Origin: Topomyia yanbarensis
Taxonomy: Eukaryota > Arthropoda > Insecta > Diptera > Culicidae
Assembly (NCBI RefSeq): GCF_030247195.1
Contig: NC_080671.1
Span: 29,691,543 to 29,755,542 of the forward strand
Direction of reading: 5' to 3'
DNA: 64,000 nucleotides
Shown: positions 37,197 through 51,398 of the stretch, in pieces
Position numbering within the stretch: the stretch's first letter is position 1
How the letters are laid out: every line of letters begins with the position of its first letter
Notes under the pieces: model-generated
Database searches by the model: none
Told to the model about the DNA's origin: nothing
The model's input: the letters and a program-made list of their open reading frames with translations, nothing else
Translations under genes and position numbers: made by a program

Positions 37197-37484
37197 TTTT
37201 TGGTCTTCTTCGTTAGCAAAGCGGCCTGGATGTTAAGCAAAGCTGCACCCTGGAGGTAATGGTTATACCGAAGAGCAATTTGTCCAGCTCTTCGTCAATT
37301 CGAGTGGCCAGTTGCAGATAGCGGTAGATGATCCTGATCTTTTTGTTTTCACGAACTGTATTTACTGCCAGCTTCAATACTTCCGCGGCGAGATATTCCA
37401 TTGCGGCCGCCTACAAGATGGATGCTCCGGCGTACTTGCCCTTTCTCAGCAAACGGTGGATTCGGTCGACAGGGAACGAAGGAG
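37197..37484 (-). pseudogene. Histone H2A pseudogene
   Basis: H2A is a core histone that pairs with H2B in the nucleosome. The minus strand reads FPVDRIHRLLRKGKYA, then (after loss of about four residues and an in-frame TAG at 37413-37411) [44 protein letters not shown], and, after a frameshift near 37255, [14 protein letters not shown]. This is the canonical H2A fold from before alpha-1 to the C-terminal docking segment, in order. The N-terminal tail (the usual SGRGKGG start) and the last residues are missing. It matches replication-type H2A better than H2A.V. Many conserved residues are altered (Gly to Asp in FPVGR, for example), so it is an old dead copy. Whether it was retrocopied cannot be told, since canonical H2A genes lack introns. 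Confidence 0.9.
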
Positions 37485-38241
37485 AAGGATACATAATTAT
37501 TTTTTGTCTATCTCAAGTAAAGAAAAGCACTGCATTCACTTCAAAACTCTAAAGTTGAGTATGATCATCCATTCAGTTTAGTTTTTCAGGTAAGCATAAG
37601 TGAGAGAGAGAGAGCAATATAATAAAAAAAGCTTATAGCCAACATGCAGTGGTTGTTTTCGCCAAAAATATGCGATCTATTAATAGGGATCTTTAATTAG
37701 GAAAAATTGTGTCAGTTTTTCATATGTATTGATAGCAGGTGTCCTTACGAGTGCATTCATATCATTCTTAAATCTTAATTATTCTTTTCTGATTTTAAAA
37801 TTAAAAAAAAAAAAACAAATTAAATTCAACCAACAAACTGACAGTTGACCGACTAAATGACGTATCTGCAAATATCTCGTTCGCCTCATTGTTAACCGGG
37901 ACAGCACCCCACACAGCATGATCTGGTACTTTGTCAATCCGCTAGCAACCTGCCATCCCAAGTTTCATCTGCAAACTATGGTAGATCTGATAAGGCAACC
38001 TATAGAGTCGTGCAAGTCGCATGGGTTTGGATGTGTTATTGTCCTAAAAGGAAACAAACTAAAAAATGTTTTTTCAATAGTTTCGGGCCTAAAAATTGAA
38101 AAAGGACTGAGATATTAACTCACGGTACTAATCTGCGTCAGAAAATTCCTTAACTCGCACACCCCTAAAGATCACCATTACGTCTACATTTTTAGATTTC
38201 GGTCAATAATATCTTCGGAGGCATTTGTGAACATTACAAGC
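37485..38241. other. Unassigned DNA
   Basis: A short (GA)n run near 37600 and an A-run near 37803. No gene or transposon end recognised. Confidence 0.4.
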
Positions 38242-38417
38242 AAGGGGGGTGGGCGTAGCGTAGTTGGTAAATCGATTGCCTTGTACGCAGCGCACCTGGG
38301 TTCGAGTCCCGACCCCGCACATAGGGCTAGAAATTTTTCATAAGAGATTTTTCTAACCCGAAGGGGCGAATGACCTTAAGGTTAAAACCTCTATAATCGA
38401 AATAAAAAAAAAAAAAA
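38242..38417 (+). mobile_element. tRNA-derived SINE, copy 2
   Basis: GGGCGTAGCGTAGTTGGTAA (A-box region) and GGTTCGAGTCC (B box) mark an internal RNA polymerase III promoter. The non-tRNA body ends TATAATCGAAAT before an A-rich tail of about 15 bases. Flanking direct repeats GAACATTACAAGC (38229-38241) and GAACATGACAAGC (38418-38430) match at 12 of 13 positions. Same family as 6786-6950, and better preserved. SINEs are copied by LINE enzymes. Confidence 0.9.
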
Positions 38418-38474
38418 GAACATGACAAGCCCTTTCATATGGTCTTGTTGTTTTGATGATTAATCTCTCTAAAA

Positions 38475-40307
<1,833 letters not shown>

Positions 40308-40317
40308 TATATATATA

Positions 40318-42143
<1,826 letters not shown>

Positions 42144-42173
42144 AACTTTCTTGCAAGTGCATATATTAAAATT

Positions 42174-42228
42174 ATGTCTTCAGCAAAGTTATAGAGCAAG
42201 CTTTTTTCAACAACTTTGCTGAAGACAT
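42174..42228. repeat. Hairpin with 17-bp perfect stem
   Basis: ATGTCTTCAGCAAAGTT is followed 21 bases later by its exact complement. No T-run or other terminator-like context; it may be a leftover of a small foldback element next to the (TA)n tract. The interval from here to 42538 holds nothing else I recognise. Confidence 0.6.
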
Positions 42229-42550
42229 AAAGTCTTCATCTTTACTATCTTCAAAAATATTGCTGGTTGTTTGTGGACGATCCCTTTAAAGCCAATTAAT
42301 TACTATAATTTTTAAATATCATTCTGACAAGTTCGGTTTGTTCTGTAAAAAGGTTTAAGTTATCAAAATGGACTACTTTCTATATTACAAAAACGGCTTA
42401 TCTCATGTATTTTCTAAATTATTTTGCGATTTTTTTTAAATAAGGTATTTTAAATGGTGATTGGTTGTTAGTGTGGAAACGGATAAATTTACGTCAATAG
42501 TATTTTCGGAGTGATTATCAAAAATTGCATGATCTATCATTTGCTGATAT

Positions 42551-43748
42551 TTTTTTTTTTTTATTCCGTTTATTTGACACGGCTCATTGCGTTAGCTTGA
42601 CCGAGCCATGGGTCTTTTATATATTTATAATAGTATTTAAATATTCAAAAAACGCTAATTTAATGATGGTCCTTTAAATCTCGCGCGTGCAATTTACCAT
42701 TGCGCGTGGAGATTTTTTTCCTAGGCGGGGAATCTTTAGCAGATGTCTGTGGGTCGCTCAGCTCGCATCCGTCCTCTTCCATTTTGTCATCGCTGTCATT
42801 ATTTGATACGAGGTAGCAGTGTGTTCCGTTTGAAGCAAGTTTTATTCCTTCTTTGATTGTTGTAGTCTTGTAATCACTGGATGTTGGTTTCGCAATACTG
42901 GATGTATTTGTTGTTTGCTGGCTTTTCGTTGGTTGTTGAGTAGGTTTTTCAGGTTGAGTGCAAGTTTGAGGTTCTACTGATGGTGTTGATGGCATGGATT
43001 CTGAATGTTGATTGCTTTCGGGTGCAGTTTTATTTTCTGTTGCTGCCTCTGCACATGACTTTCCGTAATGCACAGTTTGGTGGCAGTATTTGCAAGTAAC
43101 AATTTGCCCTTCGTATGTGCAAAGTGACTTTTGACTGTGAATAGTACCTTGTGCTAGCTCGACGTATGATGGTATAGGCTTTTTTAGACGCATTCGCACC
43201 AGCCAAACTCCATTGTCGATGCCACGAAAGAAATTCTTCCAGGATTCCTTTTTCCCCGAAATCACTTCTCCATACTGTGCCATGTGCGTTTTAATGTATT
43301 GGAGTGTAGTGTCCTTCGATAGATCATGTATGCGTACATTGGTTGCTTTGTCATCGAGGTATACGGGGATCGTGTACTTGACGTTCTCGTGTTCGATGAC
43401 ATGTCTTAAATTATTCTTTTCGATGAATCGTGTTGCGTCGGACAATACTCGAAACGACACAAGAACAACGTCTTTCACGTGTTGAAATTGAATAGTCGTG
43501 ACCATTCCAAGGTCGATATTCATTTTTTCTAATAACAATTGTTCCACTTCCCGAACAGATGGCCGGATTGAGATACCACTAAAGTCGATCACCACTATGG
43601 CTGAAGCAGAATCTTTCCTTTGTTCACTCATTTTGATTACCATACACTATTATACTGCACTAGTGTAATGTGCTATTGTGTCTGTCTGATGGCTTGAGGA
43701 GCGACGACAGAAAACGACTTCTCTGGATGAAAGGCAAATACGAACTCA
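42551..43748 (-). mobile_element. Complete ORF1-only non-LTR retroposon
   Basis: A 1198-bp unit flanked by the 12-bp perfect direct repeat ATTTGCTGATAT (42539-42550 and 43749-43760). On the minus strand it runs: 5' leader of about 105-120 nt, one intact ORF (43643-42660), about 100-nt 3' UTR containing TGAGCCGTGTCAAATAAACG, an AATAAA-type signal and an A12 tail (42551-42562 on +). The target duplication and tail show it was inserted by target-primed reverse transcription as this short unit. There is no ORF2, endonuclease or reverse transcriptase, so it depends on an enzyme in trans, comparable in logic to mammalian HAL1 elements. A decayed relative with the same ORF-to-tail layout lies at 14678-15779. 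Confidence 0.9.
42660..43643 (-). CDS. ORF1p/Gag-like RNA-binding protein of the retroposon
   Basis: 327 codons, uninterrupted. A second Met at codon 5 (MSEQ) has a better start context (A at -3) and aligns with the start of the relative at 15779, so translation more likely begins at 43631. Residues about 50-165 include two alpha/beta segments; 101-128 (TNVRIHDLSK to AQYGEV) looks RRM-like. A single CCHC zinc knuckle, C-X2-C-X4-H-X4-C, spans C184-C197. Residues 200-262 are rich in Ser, Thr, Pro and Gln; 283-297 are acidic; the C-terminus is basic (PPRKK, HARDLK). This resembles ORF1 proteins of insect LINEs, which bind element RNA, but jockey-type proteins usually have three knuckles. Function in vivo is inferred. 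Confidence 0.88.
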   Translation of the reverse strand: MVIKMSEQRKDSASAIVVIDFSGISIRPSVREVEQLLLEKMNIDLGMVTTIQFQHVKDVVLVSFRVLSDATRFIEKNNLRHVIEHENVKYTIPVYLDDKATNVRIHDLSKDTTLQYIKTHMAQYGEVISGKKESWKNFFRGIDNGVWLVRMRLKKPIPSYVELAQGTIHSQKSLCTYEGQIVTCKYCHQTVHYGKSCAEAATENKTAPESNQHSESMPSTPSVEPQTCTQPEKPTQQPTKSQQTTNTSSIAKPTSSDYKTTTIKEGIKLASNGTHCYLVSNNDSDDKMEEDGCELSDPQTSAKDSPPRKKISTRNGKLHARDLKDHH

Positions 43749-43760
43749 ATTTGCTGATAT

Positions 43761-44689
43761 GATGTTCGTGATTAATTCTCCTATTAGTGAGATTTTTTTT
43801 CTCTGCTGAATGAAATGAGCTAATGTATTTGGAAAAGTTGTGTAGATTGAATTCATGAATGTTTTTTGAATGCATGAAGTCTCTTCTTGTAATGCATAAG
43901 AAGCTATAGCTCGATATATGTGGATGACCCCAATTTTTTTTAATATCTTTTCAATTATCATTTATACGGCTTTTATATATTATACGAAGTTATTTTAATC
44001 GTCAAAATGCACAATTTTTATTAACGCGCGTTTTTGATATCTCGAGTATTTTCGAAGATATTAGACATTTTTAAAAAAGTAATGGTTTTTTCAAATCATC
44101 TTTAACTCTACTAGAGACAACGAGACACAAGTAAACTTTTTGAGCTTTACAGTGTTGACGCAGCATTTCTAATTGCAACTAGAGTTTTCTACCCGTTTTC
44201 GCCCGTTTAAAAGTTATTATTATTAAAACTTTTGCAAATTTCACCAAAAATATCCAATAACTTCTAAGTCGCAAGAGATGGATCAATGATCTCTTCTAGA
44301 AAGATATGTATCTTGACAATACGAACATCTTTCTGGAGCATGGTGAAGCATTATCTACGACATTTGAGAAGTTATGTTGAAAAAACGTTTTTAGGAGGTC
44401 ATTCACAAACAACGGTCAATAACTTCGAGTGTACTATAAATAGAGATTTTTGGTCTTTAGTCAAGATGTTCGCAAGAACAATTCTTTAACATTTCTAAAG
44501 ACATTATCCTGTTTTTCGCACTTTGAAAAAAATTGTGGCAAATATCTCTTCTAGGGGAAATACTCTAACTATATCATCAAAATGAAGGTCTTGGATCTTT
44601 CCAAAACATCCTAGAATACACCATTGCTGTACACTATCGATTTCACGTAAATAATTTTTCGCGCGTTTTTTACGACAAAAAACCACTGT
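43761..44689. other. Unassigned AT-rich DNA
   Basis: No gene or transposon end recognised. Frames at 43660-43961 (-), 44286-44489 (+) and 44504-44686 (-) are short and match no family I know. Confidence 0.4.
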
Positions 44690-46100
44690 GCAACGGGCAG
44701 TTGAGTTTGACGACGCAAATTGAATACATGGAATTTAGAAAACGTTCCCGTAAGCAATGCCCCCGTACCCTAGCTTCAGATTTCGTAAGCTTTGTTACAG
44801 TACGCTGTTTTATTCTGTAGGGGAGAGGGGGTAACAATGAAACACATTTTTTATACGATTTCATTTTGATGATAATACATGTTATTTGTGTAGCTAAAAG
44901 TGATACATAGTTTCACTCTGTTGTTGACTAATGCATATATTTTTTCCAGCTGGTAAAATTCACGGGAAATAACTTTTTTGGGTAATCAACAGTCGGTGGT
45001 AAAATGTACCAGTGAGCCCCATGGGTAGGAACTATGAAACACGACGTCGTCTACAGTGAAATGTTCTACTTGCGAATTTCATTCTTTTGTTTTGACGAAT
45101 AAAGATCCTAAAGCTTCCTATTAAAGTTATTTTGAGACGCAAATTGTTTGTTTCCGCAAGATATCACTATATCATCGCGTAACATCAGACCACCATATAT
45201 GCATATAAGATGCAATCCTGAAAGAGGCGATAATTTTTACAAAACTTGCCCAAATTGACAAACTTTCCATTTAATGAAATGTATTTATCGTGGAAAATCG
45301 GAACCCATTCACATTTTAATATAGATCACAAAGACAAGAAATTTTCACTGTTCCCCATATATCATCGTTTCACAGCTACCCAATGGGTCTATTTATGAAA
45401 ATTGTCAAATTGCACAGAACCATGACAAGTTACCAAAAAACTTTATTCGCGGTAAATGTTGAGCATAAAATTTGCTACAAATAACAGTAGAATAAATATT
45501 TTTCTGGTGAACGGTAACTCATAAAAATGAAATAATGATTTTTATGGCAAATTTACTCTGACTGTTATAAAACAAACAAATATCCATTAAAAGAGATAGA
45601 GTTATCAGAAATCTTCCAAAATATAGTAACACGTGTACAGAATTAGAAACCATGAAATATGAGGGAATGAGACGATTATGTTCATGCATTATGATTTTAT
45701 TGCGATTGTTTCATAGTTCCTGCTGATCCACCGTTACCCTCTCTCCCCTACTTTGGCGATTTTCTGCTTTTTATAGATCTTCAGGTTGTTCCATCTCTTG
45801 GTATGTTGAATTATTCCGACACTCATTCCCACTTTATTTGCGAGGTCAAATCACGAAGCGTCATTGATTTATACTTCCTGATTAGAGCTCGTCCAAAAAA
45901 GTTTTCTCTTATCATGTTTGTGATGGATTTCACGCTCGCTTGAGGAATTCTAAAGCGCTCCGCCAATTTTCACATAGCCTCACTTAGTCATGTGTCCAAA
46001 CCCGTTATTTGCAATGCGCGACATATTAGAAACGAGAAATTTAAACCGTGCAAAAAAGCTTATTTCCGTTGATTCGTCCATTTTCCATTTTCTACTGTGC
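44690..46100 (-). pseudogene. ITm/mariner-like transposase N-terminal remnant, split by a MITE
   Basis: On the minus strand 46100-45755 reads pieces of two helix-turn-helix regions (RFRIPQASVKSITNMIREN, then VGMSVGIIQHTKRWNNLK and IYKKQKIA), as in mosquito ITm-type transposases. A TA-flanked MITE (44820-45748) then interrupts it. Removing the MITE and one TA lets the frame run on for about 12 codons (KVQNKTAYCNKAYEI) before a stop. Further similarity to the region before the first catalytic Asp is weak, and no DDE/D core is left. Stops and frameshifts are many. Family call is from motif style only. Confidence 0.5.
44820..45748. mobile_element. TA-flanked MITE, family TAGGGGAGAG, copy 2
   Basis: 929 bp, same orientation and near-full-length similarity to 12509-13438. 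Termini GGGGAGAGGGGGTAACA and the complement of GGGGAGAGAGGGTAACG; TA at 44818-44819 and 45749-45750. No coding. It interrupts the mariner-like remnant. Confidence 0.85.
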
Positions 46101-46649
46101 CGCCGAGGAAGAAAGGCAAATTTTTATCTCTAAAAAACACCGAGCACTCGATAGTCTGCTTCCTTAAATGTCCATTTGAGATTAGATTACAGCTCCGAGC
46201 AACTTTTTGGGTACCATTTGGATCCTAGAACATCTGAGCAAATTCTTAGCTCGATCCTTGAAACTTTATTTTTACGCCCACTGTTTAAAGTTTACATGGG
46301 ATTTTATATGGGAAAATTAACTATCGCAAAATAATTCTTCCAGGAGTCGCCCATTGCTTCCTAAAAATAAATCGTTATGTGGCTTTTATAGGAAATTCAA
46401 CAAAGAAACAAAGTCTCGAAAACTACGAAACGATCTAACGCTAGAGAAAAAAAGTTATTAAGCTAAAACCAATTGATGCTCTGACGATTGATAAAATATC
46501 ATTTTTTTCTAGCACCACTGTTGTTGGGTGTCCAATTATATGCAATTTTTTTTGATCTTCTCTTAATGTGTCTAAATCATTTATCTATACTGTTTGGCCA
46601 CTTCGCGAGAGTTTTGAGGGATGAATTGAGTCTTCTTTTGTACCGAATA
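46101..46649. other. Unassigned DNA
   Basis: No recognised feature. Weak similarity of the last part to the outer right arm of the large element may mean that its true left end is somewhat before 46650. Confidence 0.35.
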
Positions 46650-47468
46650 AGAGAAAGTTCCACGGGGAAGTGGCCGACCATAATAATCCACCATCTCCGA
46701 TTTTAACAAAAATTTGCAGCTATGTTTGGTTTATGAGTCTCCATGACTTCCACAGGTTATTAGACCATTTTGACTCAAGAGCTTTTTTTAAAAGGGAGTA
46801 TGTGTTTTTGCATGCACAATGAACAAACAATAATAATACGAAAACCATAATTTGTTCAGCAAAATTATTCGAGAATGAGTTGCAGGGCATTCATTAATCT
46901 TTGTAAAAAAAATATACACTGAAAAAAAAATTGTGCCGATTTTCAAAAAATTTATAATTTATATTAAAAATTGGAATTAAAAAAACCCATTTTTTTAATT
47001 TTTTATTTTTTGCCAGCGAAAACCTAAATAAAAAAAATATATTTTAGGTCTAATTTTATGATGGAGAAGTTATCAATAAAAAAGTTTTTCTAACAACAAA
47101 TTTGTACATGTTTTTCAATTCTATACTATGTTACAAATTTTTTTGACGTAGGACTACGTCTTTGTTTTCGATATAGGGGTGCACGTTGCAAATTCTACAA
47201 AAATGGTATGTAACGAAAAGTGGTCCAATGTTAAACGCATATAATTCAGCCATCTCACGATAAATTTTCAAATTTTTTGCGCATATCGCCCCGAAATACT
47301 TCTAAGAATAGATTCCAATAGATAAACCCAAAGATTTTTGATATCATGGCATTTAAAATTTAAATAATGAACAAACTAGTCAAAATATCGCGCATTTACA
47401 CACAGAAGATAGCGCTTCCCTAGTCCAGCACGACAGATTTGTGTACCTAGCGCGCTACGCTTCTATGA

Positions 47469-47522
47469 ATGACGTCATCATCGACTATTTAAACGGACGG
47501 ATTTCGCCAGAGCAGCTCAGTT
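47469..47522 (+). promoter_or_regulatory. CRE, TATA and initiator in the LTR-like repeat
   Basis: TGACGTCA (a perfect CRE/ATF site) at 47470-47477, TATTTAAA at 47486-47493, and the arthropod initiator TCAGTT at 47517-47522 are arranged as a classic core promoter; the TATA-to-initiator distance is about 33 bp. The second copy retains the initiator at 50617-50622 but has lost about 75 bp covering the CRE and TATA. Activity is inferred. Confidence 0.5.
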
Positions 47523-48366
47523 GCCTGTTGAACAGCAGGCGAAGCAGATAACTGTGCTGTGTGTTTCCACAGCCAGTGTAGCTGATTTAGAAGTCCGTTA
47601 CACTGCCTGTGGAGGTACGCTACCCAGTGAATGCGAATGAGCTTGTCCGTATGCTATCTTTTGTGTTGTGCTCGTTTCCAGCACACTTTTATGTATAAGT
47701 ATTCGTACACAAAATAATTTGTACATGCGAGCTCCATTTGCAAACACGTTTAACATAATATCGTGGTATTAGTTGTCTCTTTCGCTCCATCCATCATCAT
47801 CAGCGTTGATTCATTTTGCTTTGTGCTAATGTTTGAGGCGAATGCGTAGGTAGGTAGATCTAATAAATTGCACAACGAAAGTTTATTATTTACGTTCGAT
47901 CAATTCATAGATTCATTTCCATTCATTTCCACTCAGCCTATAGTAGTATAATAGGTACATACTACAAAGCCTATTTACGAATGAATACACTGCCACTTGA
48001 AAAACCGTTGCAAAAACGCATCTTGTCCATATACAAAATTGTTTTCGATTCTTGTATATTTATAGTTTCGGTATATGATTAAGACCTTCTCTATATTTGT
48101 ATGCGTACTCTAGGAAAGTTACAATAATGGCAAAATATAACTAGAATACTTGGTCTATACATGAAATGTGATTATATCTGAGATTTTCTTAAATAAGTTT
48201 AATCGGATTCGATCACCTACTACAAATGAAATGACCTGATAACCAAGAAGGTTTGGTTCAATATGTAATATTCGATGTTGATTGGTTGTGATTAAACCAT
48301 AAGTAAGAAATATGTTTGATTTATTATTACTATCAATGTAATAAGAAAATAAATATTTTACATTAA

Positions 48367-48566
48367 GGTTGGACAGAGAAAGGGTAAAATTCGCAAACGA
48401 AAAAAGCAGTTTTTTCCACACCGTATGTCAGATCTTCATAAAAATGAATCAGCAGTACTGTAACAACATTCTACATATGCTGATTGATTTTTATGAAGAT
48501 CTGACGTACGGTGTGGAAAAAAACTGCTTTTTTCGTTTGCAAATTTTGCGCATTCTCTGTCTAACC
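48367..48566. mobile_element. 200-bp palindromic MITE with TTAA duplication
   Basis: Arms of about 90 bp pair almost perfectly: the left begins GGTTGGACAGAGAA and the right ends TTCTCTGTCTAACC, with a ~20-bp loop at the centre. TTAA flanks both ends (48363-48366, 48567-48570). The second LTR-like copy shows the empty site at 57101-57104 (TTTTACATTAAGTAGTATAG). TTAA duplication is the mark of piggyBac and some other superfamilies. Confidence 0.92.
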
Positions 48567-51398
48567 TTAAGTAGTATAGTCCTACGTTTTCAGCTTGTGC
48601 AACCCCATAGGGCTGCCCCTTGTAGTTTTTTTTATAGAATGTGATTCCCAATGTCATTTCGAATCAAAATGCTCTTCACAAAAATCTTCGAAAATGTAGT
48701 CGTTTTCAAGATATTTTAAATTTTGTTTAGACAAAAAGTAATAATTCATTAAATTACGCCCTTTTCATAAGTTATTCACGTTTCTCCATCAACAATCGTA
48801 CGATTTTCATAATAGTCATGATAAGTTCTACAACTTACCTTTTGACACCAAGATGATAAGAGGATAATGTTGCAAGTTATAGGTCCGATTTATAAAATCA
48901 CTATCGGTCATTTTTTATACTAAAATTTATTTCTTCCTATTATATACAATTCCTATCTTCTATATACACCTTAACACTTTGTTCGTTTATATATGCTAAA
49001 AATACTTGGTGTTTCGTCATTCGAAAACAGTTTCGCGGCAATTTTATTTTCTGAAATAGGAACAAAAGAGTGATATTTCTGTGTACCTGGAATCATTTTT
49101 GTCTTCTGATACAGGCTACTCCATTCAGCTGCTCCCTGTTCGTATTCTTCTTGTGATACATAACAAAACGAAATTTTTGTTAATTGTTCATTATTTTGCT
49201 GGTTAGCCCATTTATATAACTCTTCTGCACTTGTGATTGGATGTTCGTGTGCTATTGCTAAGCTCGCATTTCTTGCTATTCGTTTCAATGTCCCGCCAAT
49301 TGCGTCACAGGGTCCTTTTCCATGAGAAGTTGCAAAAAAGTGTCACTCAGCATCAATGTTATAATTAGTTTTATATTTACAAAGACTAGCAAAAAAAATT
49401 CTATTTTTGTATTGTGAAGCAGCTCCATCAGACATAAATATAGCCTTCTTTAATTGCATTTTTGGTTTTAGAAAAGTTAGTAATTTTGAAATGAATACCT
49501 GCACCACGATTGTATCATGTTTTAGAACTTCGGATATTATTACAAAACTTAATTTTTATTCCAGAGTCCATATAATAAATAACAAACGGATGAATTGTAG
49601 CTTGATCATTGTTCCTATAACTACTCTGAGAAGCATCCTGCAAAACAAATGAATAATTCTCAGAAAAATCACAAATTACTAAAACTTCGCCTATTTTTAA
49701 AGACGATTTGGTTGATTTAAAAAAATAGACTGTTGATTTTTTATATAATCATGAGTTATCAATTTTTCCAACTTCTCACCAAAATATGTTACAAACTCAT
49801 CAACTGGTTTGACGAGTGTTTCTAGATTACATCTATCGGTAGCAACCCATTGTTCGAAAGTTATTTCTCCAACACAACGTTCCTCCAATTCTTCCTAAAA
49901 ATTGTGTTCAAACATTGAAAGATTTGGACAGCGATCACATTCACGAAAATAACAATCTTTTGATCTTGACGATGCACTACACGACATTTTTTCGAAATAC
50001 AACTTGTAATCTTTTTCGAAAGAATATTTTTGTAGACTATGGAGCATTAAAATAATATTCTCGTGAATCGTACAAACAAATGTTATGAGAACCTGAACTT
50101 CCTAATAGCTTGCAATTCTTCGGTCTCAATGATGCAAATGAACTAAATCCAATAGTAAATTCACTAATTTCCTTAAACCTATTAAATGCCTCTTTCAATG
50201 AACAAATTAACAGACGTTTTTGTACATGTTGACGCTTGCCATCCTTTTTCACAGAAACATAGTCGTTTAGCCCAGGCATGGCTCTGCTAATCTGGTCGCT
50301 ATCATAAAACTCCAACACCGTGTTTTTGACGTAGGACTACGTCTTTGTTTTCGATATGGGGGTGCACTCTGCAAATTCTACAAAAATGGTATGTAACGAA
50401 AAGTGGTCCAATTTTAAACGCATATAATTCAGCCATCTCACGATAAATTTTCAAATTTTTTGCACAAATCGCCCCGAAATACTTCTAAGAATAGATTCCA
50501 ATAGATAAAACCAAAGCTTTTTGATATCATAGCATTAAAAAATTAAATAATATACAACCTTGTCAAAATATCGCGCATTAACACACAGAAGATAGCGCTT
50601 CCTTGGCCAGACACGCTCAGTTCCCTATTAAACGGCTGGCGAAGCAGATCACTGCGCTGTGTTTTTACAGCCAGTGTAGCTGAGTTTGGAGTCCGTTACA
50701 CTGGCTGTGGAGGGACGCTACCCTGTGTCGTCCAACAGGCGACCGCTCCAACTGCTTCCTAAATGCCGCTGTAATGTTGCCAGTATTTTTTTGGTTTAAC
50801 TAGCACATGTATTTGCTATTTGCGCTTGAAATTAAGTAATGTAGTGGTAGTAATAAGCTTCCCATTTTGGTTTAAACGCAAGGACAGTTTTTAAAACAGG
50901 ATTTGATTAATTAGTTTAGCTCATCTAAGCAATTTTATCAATTCTGTAATTTAAAAGAAATTTTACGGAACTTGGTGAATTTGGCCCCACTTGCAACTGG
51001 TATAATCAACCTGCACAAAGTGTTGCATAACGCAGGGCTGTTTTTTGAAACAAAATGTGTTATCATTCAGCCCTTCGCTATGCAAAATCACGATTATATG
51101 ACAGATGGGCTAAGCGCGGCCGTTCCTTTCAATCGGGAAAGGCCGCGTGGAATTTTGGTGAAATGCGCTAATACTGTCGTGGTGGTACTAGTTGTCTCTT
51201 TTGCTCTACCCATCATCATCAGCGTTGACTCATTTTGCATTGTGCGCTTGGGTTCAATGTTTGTGGCGAATGTGTTGGTAGGTAGGAGAACTGGCGGTAA
51301 AATGAACACGTTAAGCAAAGTCATTATTTTCTAACTAATAAGTGAATGAGATATTACAATCACCTTATATGTTTCTTGTTAGACATGTTTTGTACATA

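Larger units (their letters stand above)
47145..48625 (-). mobile_element. LTR-like repeat (GACGTAGGACTACGTC end), copy 1
   Basis: It begins with the palindrome GACGTAGGACTACGTC after a T-run and ends GCAACCCCATAGGGCTGCCC then CTTGTAG before another T-run; a 200-bp TTAA MITE sits within it. A second, heavily interrupted copy is at 50328-57159. Shared blocks include ATTCTACAAAAATGGTATGT and TCATCATCAGCGTTGA. About 1.28 kb without the MITE, non-coding, with promoter signals (next entry). This suits a solo LTR, or a retroposon read on the minus strand whose A-tail would be the T-run. It interrupts the left arm of the large element. Confidence 0.6.

Noticed and set aside
36770..37240. 156-codon minus-strand frame following the H2A pseudogene
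   Set aside because: Only the first about 15 codons are histone-like (the frame-shifted H2A C-terminus); the rest shows no similarity I can recognise.
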